DNA of 64,000 nucleotides from Triatoma infestans (taxonomy: Eukaryota; Arthropoda; Insecta; Hemiptera; Reduviidae). The stretch is from the NCBI GenBank assembly GCA_011037195.1, contig JAAEAF010002590.1, positions 56,062 through 120,061 on the forward strand, given 5' to 3'. Both the position numbers and the translations under genes were made by a program. Position 1 is the stretch's first letter, and each line of letters opens with the position of its first letter. Below the pieces are notes generated by a model. The model was not told the origin of the DNA and searched no databases. It saw only the letters and a list, made by a program, of their open reading frames with translations. Of this stretch, positions 42,786 through 53,316 are shown piece by piece.

Positions 42786-45700
42786 AGTCTCTTATGAGTA
42801 AGAAAAGTTGTTTTATGTATAAAAACTAGCAAGAAGTCTAAACTATTGTAATGATAAGATAAGAGTAATTTACCATCAAGGAATTCAAACATGAAATGTT
42901 TTTTTTTTTTTTTTTTTTATTTTATTTAAAATCAGTTAATTTTAGCGTGATACTAGGGAAATGTGAATTTAGTGAATTTAGTTTACCATAAAATGTCATT
43001 GCAATTAATATTGTAGGATTCTTCCGTTTCTTTATAAAATTAAGGGATAACTTTTCAGTTTTCAATTTTATTTAAAAAGTCATTAAAATTTAAAATTAAG
43101 TTTTTTTTTTTTTTTTTTTTTTTACCAGTAAATACTAAATTAAATTCACAATTCAATTTCGAGATTCACTATCATAATTAGTTAGTAGCGACAATTGTCC
43201 TAGAGATTGATGGAAGAAATCAGGATATCCTGATTGAAGGGTTACAAAAAAAAAAAAAACCAATAAGGAAAAAAAATTAAACACAGCTCATAGCTAAGAG
43301 AAAAATTTCACGATTAAGGTAATTTTTTTTTTTTTTTCAAAATCCGCTTACATTTTAAGCCCCAAAGAAATAAATCTTTATGATGACGATAACTGTAACG
43401 TGGTAAAAAAAAAAAAAATGTACAGTTATATCGTTAAGATAAAAAGTATTTACTACTTGCATTAGCTTATCCAACAGTTCTGCATATCCTTTCTCCCCAG
43501 TGTAAGACGCTTTTATACTTTCCCCAAGTTCTAGTGTGCAAATATATCGGCCGGCTAGATTTCTCTCCGTTCTTTTTAAGATAAAATATGGGAAAAATAG
43601 AAAGAAAGGTAAAAGGTGAAAGGGTTTAGTTTTGAAGATGTCACGTAACTCTTTAGGTCAAAGACGAAGAAAAAGAAACAAGATATTGCGGGTGATGCGC
43701 ATAGATTGCAATTAAAGTCACCCTCAAAGTCTTTGGACCCTGTAAAAATTGTCAGTAGTTTATAATGAATGCTTCCTATAAATTTATTCTATCATATTAT
43801 TCCACCATACGGCATTTGTCCTTATTTTGTTGAACTCTTCAGTTTAATTTGTAATAAATAAATACGAATTTTTTTTTTTTTATTTATTACCGACTGAGTA
43901 GAGTTATACGGTTTAGGTTAATGATCATTAAAATAGAAACTGTTATTATTAAAAAAAATTATTGGTGCATCAAGAATTGGATGGATGTTGGCTGGAAATG
44001 AAATCATTAGCTGGAACTATTTAATAATATTCAATAAATTGCACGTCGATAGATAATTTTTAAATTATTCATTTTTTAATTTTTTTACTATCACCGCAGC
44101 AAGAGGAAGTACGACGTACGAAATTGAGCTACCCGGCAGTAATAAATTTAATTTTTTTTTTTTGGCCCCCTTTTGTATTTAGAGAAAAGAAAGATAGATA
44201 CTTAGATACGAAATGTCAAGGGGGGGAAGGAGGAATTCGGTCTCGCAATAGTTTTGGACCAAATCTGTTAATCGGACATAAATCTGTCATTAAAAAAAAT
44301 TTTATATATTAGACATATACATATTTCTCTCTTTTAACAGAAAACATTTTTCTATCAAAAATTGATTTTTACGTTATGGCCTTTTTCTAAAACTGGCATT
44401 TCCATTGTATTGTATGGCTTTGAAAAATTCTTTCGACATTAAGGAAAATTCACGAATCTATAGTTAAGTATAATTAATTTTTTTTTTTTCTTTACATACA
44501 TTTTTATTGGAAAAATTGTTACTAATAATGTAATATTAATTAGCCTTTTCTATTTTATAATATATTCTTTTCAGACTAACAGAAAACAAAAACCTTTCAC
44601 TTCATAGAGAAAGCTTTAGGTGCAGCATTTTAAATATGAATGGAATTGTTTTTGAGATGTATCTAGATTAATGGTTTAGATTATCTTTGTTGGTTAAGTT
44701 GGTTTTTTTTTTTTAATAATGTAAAAATTATATATATATATATTTTTTTTTTTTTGAAGAATAAGTAATATTAAAAATTGTTGTATAACTTCAGGCATTT
44801 TATTAATAAGCTGTAATGCACTTATGTGATATTTATTGATTTTTTTTTTTATAATTTAAATTGAAAGCATTAATTTGTCAAATAATGTAAAAATAGTGAA
44901 TAAAGTAAAAAGGTATTAGTAAAAGAAAAAAAAAAAAAAAATGAACAAAACGAACGAACGCCGGTTTGAAATTAGGTCAGTCAATTATGGTACGCACGAG
45001 AGAATTGCCGGCTTTGAAAGGAGAATATTTCCCTGGCTGTGTGGTGATATCTTTTATGATGATGTTGTTGGGTCAATTTTTTGCATTATATATTATTTAT
45101 AGGCTTATTAAAAATAAAAATTTATTTATTTATTAATTTACTTTACCTTTAGTAAGATTGTGTAAAACATAGTCCTTATGCTGAGGCAGGTGTGTCTGCG
45201 GTAACACGATCAGCAGGTAGGCGCCGGTCAATGGTGAAGGAGGGGGTGGACCACCCTCTCCAGAACTTTTATCACCCATGTACACAAAATTGGCCCTGGA
45301 ACACACAATTTTTTTGTTTGTTTTTTTTTTTTTGGCTACTTTATTCCAAAATTTTTGAACTATTTTTTTTTAATTTAAAAAAAAAAAAAAGTCACGAATA
45401 CTTTTCTACAAAAAATGAAATGAAAAACAAAAAAAGAGAAGAAAAAAAAAAACCCTCTAAGATGAACCGAAATTTAAACTTTTAATTTTTTTCCTTTTAT
45501 CAAATAAAAGTACTTACTTTTACAATAGATGTAAAAACAAACTGGGTGCAGTTGAGTGAGAGGTGGGTTTTTTTTTTGTTTTGAGTTTCCCTAGCAATAA
45601 GTCGGCGGTGCGGTGCCTGGATAGGCAATGGCGTTCACTTTAGTAAAAGACTGCGGGTACTGTATGGGGAACGCGGCCAGTGCGCTCACGCGGCTATCCC

Positions 45701-46315
45701 CACTACTATAAAATTTACACTGGAACGGTTGCTATACTCTGTTCTCCCCTACTATACACTTCTCTCTCAGATTGTCACTAGTTCTTTATCGCTCACTCTC
45801 TTGATATTACCCTTGGTCAGGATACTAAAAAAAACCAGAACCCACTATGTATTATATACTATATATATTTATATATTGTACATACTTCTTAATCATTCGC
45901 ATTAAAGAAACACTATTTTCTTTTATTTTTATTTAATTAAAATCATTAACACACTTTTACAAGACAAACTATGACAGCCTGTAACACATATATGTGACTA
46001 TATATATATATATATATGGAGAATGTATTTTATGCACCTCACAATGCTAAAACTCCCCACCTACCAATGTGGTGCTTACGTCGGTTGGCGCCGATATCGA
46101 CTTGCCGGAGAGCAGCTCTACCACTATCTGACATGCCCAGTGGCCACCACCCTTCCAAATTTACCTTTTTGTCTAGCCCTTCATAGAAATAGGAAAAAAT
46201 AAAAATAAAAGACGGAAAAATTAAATAATTTTTTATTTATTGAATTCATAAAAATACGCTAATTAATTAAAAAAAAATCTTTTTAAATTTTATTGCTGTA
46301 TAATAAAATATAAAA
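42786..46315. other. extremely AT-rich stretch with many homopolymers
   Basis: Repeated A- and T-runs of 10-22 bases, (TA)n at 44733-44742 and 46000-46016. 45180-45290 and 45590-45730 are GC-richer; the latter ends with a TATAAAA box (45707) and 46080-46100 has GGTTGGCGCCGATATCG. No coding frame recognised. Confidence 0.45.
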
Positions 46316-47222
46316 ATTTAGTGTGAAATACTCATACGACATTTTTCATACTATTGTTAATACAATTATATATATATATATATATATATAAAATGACAAA
46401 TTTGCTTTAAAATTTAAAAAATTATTCATTGTAGTCCAAAAGAGAGCGCCTGATATTATTGAACAAACACAACATTCGAAATTTAATGTCGTAGTTTTTT
46501 CCGAACCAATAAATTATTCAGAAACAATAAAATAAACCATTGTCTGAACAGTTAGTATACCAACTTTAAAGTGAAATCGTTATAATCGTTTACGAGAAGA
46601 ATTCCGAAAAACTCAATTACTTCCGACAAACCGTTTTACATCAAATCTGGAATTATAGCAATGATTCTAATACCTATATATATATTAATAGATTGGAGAA
46701 CCCATAAATTGTGCTGAAGTAGTATTTTAGGGGAAAGCTTAACGCTACTGTACCCCCTTCCCCCCAAAAAAACCCAGAAAAATAATTATTCCCTGGAAAA
46801 TATTTCAAATAAAAGTGATAGGTATTTATGTAGGTACTTAGTATACGAAGTTTAAAGAAAATCGTTGGAGCTTTTATCGAGAAAATCGCAAACAACTGGA
46901 AAAAAAAAAGAAGAAAAATTATTTAATAGATCTGCATTTTAGGTTGATGGATTTTATCAAACAACTTCATGTCAAATGCGATAGTAATACCTCATTTCCT
47001 TGGTAGGATTACCAAGTTTTATCGGTACCTGAGATTTTTTTTATATTTTGAGCTATTTTTGTTCACATTCACACATTCACACACGCAAGTCATTGATTAA
47101 TCGTGCTAATCATATTTCTTTCATATTCAGGGTATCTCAAACATCTGATGCCGGTGAAGATTGAATTTCGAAATTTCATACGATCGTAATACTTTCTCTT
47201 ACTAGGTGTGAGAGAAAGGAGA
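46316..47222 (-). mobile_element. HINE-like element, diverged
   Basis: Starts TTTAGTGTGAAATACTCATACG, (TA)n at 46368-46391, GAAGTTTAAAGAAAATCGTT GGAGC at 46848, TTGATGGATTTTATC, CATTCACACATTCACACACG, GATCGTAATACTTTC and TACTAGGTGTGAGAGAAAG at the end. Longer and older than the consensus type. Confidence 0.6.
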
Positions 47223-47755
47223 ATGATTTTTTTTATTTTTATTTAACTAATTTTTAATAATTTTTTAACAATTTTGTAGACCATTTTGTTGTCGACTGTA
47301 ACAACAACCAAGAGAGCAGAGAAAGAGAAACAAAATGTCAGGCACTCTCTCGAACTGGACTGGGAGAAACCATATTAAATACAGCGACGGGACACATACA
47401 AAATATAGTTAAAATTAGTTCAGAAGATAGTTCACCAGTCACAACTTATCATTACCCCCTTCCACTTTACTACAATCTACCATCATTACTGTAAAATCCA
47501 GGCAGTCAGTGTAACTCATTTATTATATTACAGTGTTAACCAAGTATTGTTAATTTCATCAAACCAGACTAATTCTTTCCATCCATTATATCCATTACTA
47601 TGTCTGAATGTAAAATTCAAGATCATCCAGAACAGACCACATGAAATGAATCTAGAGCATCGTGTTAAATTTCGCTTAAGCAGGTTTGACTCTAGTCAAG
47701 CAATTTAGTAGTTTATAAACTACTCTAGCAATTTTCATGTAAAATAACCGTTTTT
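47223..47755. other. no recognised feature
   Basis: Less AT-rich around 47290-47600; no protein family or shared repeat seen. Confidence 0.45.
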
Positions 47756-47877
47756 ACTTTCTCTTACTCCTAGTAAGAGGAAGTATTGTAATAATGGCAA
47801 ATTTTCGTTGTCGAGTTTTCACCGGAAATATCCATTTTGAGGTCCTCTGAGTCCAAAAAATTGGTTTTTAGCAAAGG

Positions 47878-47922
<45 letters not shown>

Positions 47923-48824
47923 ATCTGCATAGCTCAAAAACGAAAAAAATGGAGAAAGTTGAAACTTGATTTTCCGTTTAGGAATACGTTATCTGTCATA
48001 ATTCCTCAACCGGATGTACCACTCAAAAATGGTTCCGAATAGATTTTCTTGAAACATCGTATATAAACTACACATACAAAGCGCTACAACTTTTATTTGA
48101 AACATTTCTCTGGGAAAATTTATTTAAGGGCAGTTATATGGTGATGGGGTGTGGTTAGGTTTTCATCTAAAGGGTTATTTCAGTTTATTAGACAATTCTG
48201 CCATCTAAATAATATTAATTAGAATTGAATATGTTGTGGAAATTCCGTGTTTGTAAAAAATCTGATATCCGGAAGTGCGTTTACTACTACCACTTTACTA
48301 AATGATTTTTTTTTCACTTTTTCGCGATTTTCTCAAAAATATCTCCGACGATTTTCTTGAAGCTTTTTATATAAACTACACATACAAAAACATCTACAAC
48401 TTTTATCTAAAACCTTTCTCTGGGAAAATTCATTTAAGGGCACTTTTGAAGGAGGGAAGGGGTTATGGTTTTCTCTAAAGTGCTATCATAGTTTATTATA
48501 CAATTCCATTCATCCAAAGAAAATTAATTAGAAATAAATAGATGACCAAAAATTCCAAGTTTCAAGAAAAATTAGTAAACCGGAAGTGCGCTTTTAATGA
48601 ACAGTTTTTTTTTTTTTTTTAGTTTTCGACAAATTTCATTAAATTTTTTCTTTTACAGTTTTTCTCAAAAATGGCTCCAACGATTTTTTTTTTTTTCAAA
48701 TTTCGTATACTATCTACCCACATAAATACTTGTTTGAAACATTTTTCTCGGGAAAATTGAATTTTTGGGAGTTTCTGTGGGAACAATAGCGTTATGCTTT
48801 CCTCCAAAGTACCACTTCAGTATA
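47756..48824 (+). mobile_element. HINE-like element, interrupted on the right by a PLE
   Basis: ACTTTCTCTTACTCCTAGTA hairpin start, (GT)n 47881-47915, monomers at CCGGATGTACC (48010), CCGGAAGTGCG (48269), CCGGAAGTGCGC (48581), then a fourth diverged monomer (CTCAAAAATGGCTCCAACGA at 48665) up to the PLE duplication at 48825. It therefore has more monomers than the common form. Confidence 0.8.
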
Positions 48825-48877
48825 ATATATGATTTTATCAGAGACATTTTCCGTGGTAGCCTGCTTCATTTTGTGGT

Positions 48878-48915
48878 CATCGACCGGTTTCGGGCGTTCG
48901 CCCATCTTCAGGATG
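48878..48915 (-). ncRNA. hammerhead-ribozyme-like motif, left arm
   Basis: Same motif as 49021-49058 read on the minus strand; all positions conserved between the arms. Confidence 0.5.
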
Positions 48916-49020
48916 CGTTTTTCAGACAGTGTGCCAACACAGACTCGTACAGAGTAACTTAGTTAGTGTGAAACTAAGTTACTCTGTACGAGTCTGTGTT
49001 GGCACACTGTCTGAAAAACG

Positions 49021-49058
49021 CATCCTGAAGATGGGCGAACGCCCGAAACCGGTCGATG
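49021..49058 (+). ncRNA. hammerhead-ribozyme-like motif, right arm
   Basis: CATC, CTGAAGA (49025-49031), T, GGGCGAACGCCC stem-loop, GAAAC (49045-49049), CGGTC, GATG. Stem I is CATC with GATG; helix III is the self-complementary ACCGGT, which cannot fold well in one molecule but could in a dimer; predicted cleavage after C49054 (GUC). The extra T before stem II is a departure from the canonical core. Confidence 0.5.
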
Positions 49059-49204
49059 ACCACAAAATGAAGCAGGATACCACGGAAAATGTCTCTGATG
49101 CATTCCAGCTCTGCGGAACCAACCACCACAACATATATGATTTTAACACCTACATAAGATTAATACACTTTATAAGCATTGTGAAAATTCTAAACTATTT
49201 TCAA

Positions 49205-49810
49205 TATGTATGATTTTCGGGTATTGGTCAATGAAAAATTTTTTAGTTAAAGGTAAACGTTTCGATTATATTTCATAATCTTCCTCAGTACCTTTACACA
49301 ACAACAAAATCAACAATAAATATATAAAAAAAAATTTTTTTTACATGAAAATAAAAACTGAAAAATAGAAATACTAAGTGTGTTACGATAACCTATCAAA
49401 ACTAAGATGTTTTCATCAAATGTTATTATTGCATTTTAATAATTATATAAATTATATTCTATTATTTTAATATTAAGTAATCTATTAAAAAAATTATAAA
49501 AGAACTAAAAAAAAATCAAACTCTGCTGACTAAAAATATTGCACAAAGGTTAGTGTAATGACAAATAGTAGAATGACAATATAATTCTATCCAGGGTAGG
49601 TAACAATAAAGGTTTTCTGTGGTATGTGTTTTCTGAACTGGCCACCAGATGCTACAGTAACAAAACATTATGTTTGGTTTATTAAATTATAGTAAGCTAT
49701 ATTTAATCCTGCTACATCCGTTTAGGAGAGAGTAACACATTATGAAATATAATCGAAACGTTTACCTTTAACTAAAAAATTTTTCATTGATCAATACCCG
49801 AAAATCTATA
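49205..49810. mobile_element. second PLE-like foldback element
   Basis: 49215-49290 (TTTTCGGGTATTGGTCAATG.., AAAGGTAAACGTTTCGATTA) is inverted at 49738-49806. The left arm continues into CATAATCTTCCTCAG, giving on the minus strand CTGAGGA, A, GATTAT GAAA TATAATC, GAAAC, GTTT: the same hammerhead-like layout as the other PLEs but unrelated in sequence. No nuclease frame seen in the 430-bp centre, and I did not find a convincing duplication. Confidence 0.55.
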
Positions 49811-50074
49811 GACATATTGCAACATTGACTGGTCGAGAACATTTTCATTGGTTTTCTAAACATTTTTTTTTTAAGCGGAAATGCGATTTTCACGGAAGAA
49901 ATTTTTGAATTTTCTCCAAAAAGATCGCACGAATTTCTTTAAATTTGGAATGGTTGCTGCATAGATTGAAACGTATGACTTTTATTTAAAGTATTTAAAA
50001 CTATTTTAACAATTTTTTACATTTAAAAGCGATAGATGTTTAAATGTATTACTCTCCTACACGTAAATAAGAAA

Positions 50075-50262
50075 ATTATTGGAGACGTTTTTGGGAAAAA
50101 TCACCAAAAACTGGGGGGGGAAAAAAACAGGAATCTCACGCTTTTCCTGGGTAAATTTAATTTTTGACCGTAACTTTATTGTCTGACATATTTGTGGTAT
50201 ATGAACAGAATATCAAGTATTAGCTCCCTGGGATTTTTGGTTTTTCGAAATTTTTTGTATTC

Positions 50263-50302
<40 letters not shown>

Positions 50303-50403
50303 GCTCAAAGAACAGACCATTAGCTAAAAACGTTTCCTACTCAGGGCATCTTAAAACGTATAGTTTCCTAAGTAATAATTTCTAAGTACTAAGAGAAAGT
50401 AAA
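50075..50403 (-). mobile_element. HINE-like element, diverged partial
   Basis: GGGAAAAATCACCAAAAACTGG, AATTTAATTTTTGACCG, GAACAGAATATCAAGTAT, (CA)n 50265-50299, AACAGACCATTAGCTAAAAAC and TAAGTACTAAGAGAAAGTAAAAGG follow the family order. Plus-strand HINE traces also occur just upstream (49865-49950). Confidence 0.55.
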
Positions 50404-50900
50404 AGGAGACTTAAACTAGCCCATCAATTCTTTAAAGAGGAGGTATATTCTAAGGCACTATTTCCAACTATTCCATGCACCTACTCAAACTATAAGTCTG
50501 TCTATACGAAATATATCCCCCTTAGTTGGATTGAAATATTCCATACGAGTTTCCCGGCATGGCCAAATCCATTAGATAAAAGTTAGTTCCATTGGAAAGT
50601 CAAAGGTTGAGAAATTAGTGCCCAGAATGCCGAAATGATGGTACACGTAAATTTCAAAATTGTTTTATGGACAAACATTTATTTGTTCGTGTTTTTTTTT
50701 TATTTATTTAGAAAACATCATATGCGAGTTATATTACCACTTTCTTTAACTTTTTTATTTTTCTGTTAAATTTTTCACAAATGCATTATAAATGTGTTAT
50801 AAATCTGTCCTGAAAACACACCCAGTAATCCGTCTTCACTAGAAACGAACTACTGCCAAACTACGTGCACAGAAAAATAAAAAATAAAAAAAAAAAAAAA
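50404..50900. other. no recognised feature
   Basis: AT-rich, no shared repeat identified. Confidence 0.45.
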
Positions 50901-52336
50901 TCTGGTGTGAAACACTCACACAACTTTCTCTTACCCCAGTTTTTAAAATTGAAATTGGCAAATTTTTTTGGTTAGTGTATCACATTTAATGAAATTCGTC
51001 GAAAACTAAAAAACAGATTCAGTAAAAGGGTACTTCCGGTTTACTAATTTTCTTGAAACTCAGAATTTTAGCCATCTATTTATTTCTAATTAATTTTGGT
51101 TTGGATGAGTAGAATTGTATAATCAACCCACCTTAAATGACAGTATCAGGAGAAATGTTTCAAACATTACTCAACTTTCTCTTACCCCAGTTTTCAAAAT
51201 TGAAATTGGCAAATTTTATAGTTAATATACCCCACATTTAATGAAATTCGTCGAAAACTGAAAAAAAACTGTTCAGTAAAAGCGCACTTCCGGTTTACTA
51301 ATTTTCTTGAAATTCGGAATTTTGGTATTTATTTATTTGTAATTAATTTTGTTTGGATGAGTAGAATTGTATAATCAACTTTCTTAAATGACATTATCAG
51401 AAGGAATATTTCAAACACTCACACACCTATCTCTTACTCCAGTTTTCAAAATTGAAATTAACAAATTTTATAGTTAGTGTACCAAATTTAATGAAATTCG
51501 TCGAAAACTGAAAAAAACAGTTCGGCTAAAAGGGTACTTCCGGTTTACTAATTTTCTTGAAACAGAATTTTGGCCATCTATTTATTTCTAATTAATTTTG
51601 TTTTGGATGAGTAGAATTGTATAATCAACCCCCCTTAAATTACATTATCAGGAGAAATGTATCAAATAAATGTTGTAGCTCTTTATATGTATAGTACACT
51701 AATACTTACTTAAAAGAAAATCATTAGAACAGTTTTCGAGAAAATACCAGAAAATTGAAAAGAATACATTTCAGTAAAAATGCACTTCCGGTGATCCGAT
51801 TTTTTTCAAACTCGGAAGTTCAACAGCCTATTTAATTGTAATTAATATTAATTGGATGACAGAATTATATAGTAAACGGAAATAACACTTTAGAGGAAAA
51901 CCTAATCCCACCCCTCCCCCAATGTGCAATTAAATAAATTTTTCCAGAGAAATGTTTTAAATAAAGGTTGTAGATCTTAGTATGTGTAGTTGATATATCA
52001 AGTTTCAAGAAAATCGTCGGAGCCATCTTTGAGAAAATCGCAAAAAGTAAAAAAAAAACAACTAGTAAAGTGGAATTTTGACACATAATCCACTGCCGAA
52101 TCCCATGGTGATACCTAAACGGAATATCAAGTTTAAACTTTCTACGATGTTTTCGTTTTTGAGCTATGCTGTTTACATACACACACTCACACAAAGACTC
52201 TCACACACAGACCATTTTCTAAAAACCATTTTTTCGGACTCAGGTGACCTCAAAACGAATATTTCCGGTGAAAACTTGATATCGGAAATTTTGACACGAT
52301 TACAATACTTCCTTTTACTAGGAGTAAGAAAAAGTA
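50901..52336 (-). mobile_element. HINE-like element with expanded terminal monomers
   Basis: Starts TCTGGTGTGAAACACTCACAC and carries the first-end block (ACTTTCTCTTAC/ATCTCTTACTCCAG.., AAATTCGTCGAAAACT, ACTTCCGGTTTACTAATTTTC) three times: at 50921, 51170 and 51420, about 250 bp apart. Then come the normal second and last monomers (CACTTCCGGTGATCC at 51784), ACACACACTCACAC, CTCAGGTGACCTCAAAAC and the hairpin TACTAGGAGTAAGAAAAAGTAAAAG. It is 1.44 kb, the longest of the family here. Confidence 0.85.
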
Positions 52337-53072
52337 AAAGAGTGAAACTAATTTAAAATCATTCTTAAATAATATTTTGTACTTTTTCATTTTATTAAAA
52401 CTTAACATTAATTAATGAAGAATAATTTTTTTAAAATGGTTTTTAAATTTGAAAAAACAATCGATAAGTCATTTAAAAGCCGCTTTATTTGATCCGAACT
52501 AAGGCACCTGCCTTTGCTGTACGCCAATAGACTATCAAAATCTGTTTGGTTAATTCTTTTTTATCAGACTGTATACCACAATCGATCGATAACAGCTGCA
52601 ACTTATAGAACATGTTGGATTACTGATCGATCCGCGAGTAGAGATTCATGATAAAAATGCATTAAAAAAAAGCAATAGTAGACATAATAGATGTGCAAAT
52701 TTCTTTCAAAGCTACCTTCTATTCTTTTTCAGCGCCGTTTTTGATTTTTGGTCATCCTTAATGCCATAATATTGATTGACAACAAGATATATCACTTAAG
52801 GAATGTCATTTCACTAGAAAATGTTTGCGACATTTTAAATCAAATTTCATATGCTACAAATAAATATAAAATATACAATTGGCCTTGAAAAGCATGCCTG
52901 CTTCTACTGGATATACAAGAATTTTTCGTCATAAACAATACCAATAATTTTGGAACAGAGGGGTCAATCTGCAAGTTGGTTTTATATCAATTCCGAATGA
53001 TATGAAGTGCAAAGCTTCGTTACATTGTCATTAAAAGTTTTTGATGTATCGCTGTTCCTGATCATTTTGTGA
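52337..53072. other. no recognised feature
   Basis: AT-rich; no shared repeat or coding family seen. Confidence 0.5.
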
Positions 53073-53316
53073 GTTTTTTTTTTTTTAAATTTACGGCACG
53101 TCAACATCTATGGTTATTGGCGCCCGGAGTCTTCTCAGTGCACTGCCGGCCTCCGGGACAGTGTTCTCTCGTTACAGACAACACTGTCCATCACCGGACA
53201 GTGAGCTGTAGGGGCTCCTTGGAAGAAAAAAATCTAAGGGTAGCACAGCTGGACTCGAATACGGGTCCTCCGCGTGGGAGTCTAGTACGCTAAATACTTA
53301 GCTATTCCCTTCCCTT
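53073..53316 (-). repeat. SINE-A copy 9
   Basis: Well-preserved minus copy: CGTCAACATCTATGG, GCGCCCGGAGTCTTCTCAG, CACTGTCCATCACCGGACAGTG hairpin, CTAAGGGTAGCAC, box-B-like GGACTCGAATACGGG, CTCCCAC-type loop (GCGTGGGAGT). TTTGTGAG / TTTGTTGAG at its two sides may be an imperfect duplication. Confidence 0.88.

Larger units (their letters stand above)
48825..49145 (-). mobile_element. Penelope-like palindrome, 13-bp TSD
   Basis: ATATATGATTTTA is exact at 48825-48837 and 49133-49145. Arms 48838-48964 and 48972-49098 are 127 bp each and differ at one position (G/T near 48859); the spacer is 7 nt. 49099-49132 is the 34-nt extension, ending CCACCACAAC. Hammerhead-like motifs lie in both arms (minus 48878-48915; plus 49021-49058), each with CATC/GATG stem I pairing. 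Near-identity of the arms suggests a recent origin. It is inserted in a HINE. Confidence 0.92.

Noticed and set aside
45192..45485. 97-codon open frame ending in a lysine-rich tail
   Set aside because: The second half is translated A-run sequence; no family feature.
48838..49132. MITE or bacterial-type terminator interpretation of the palindrome
   Set aside because: The 13-bp duplication, 34-nt one-sided extension and relation to the nuclease-bearing copy at 27.1 kb indicate a Penelope-like element.
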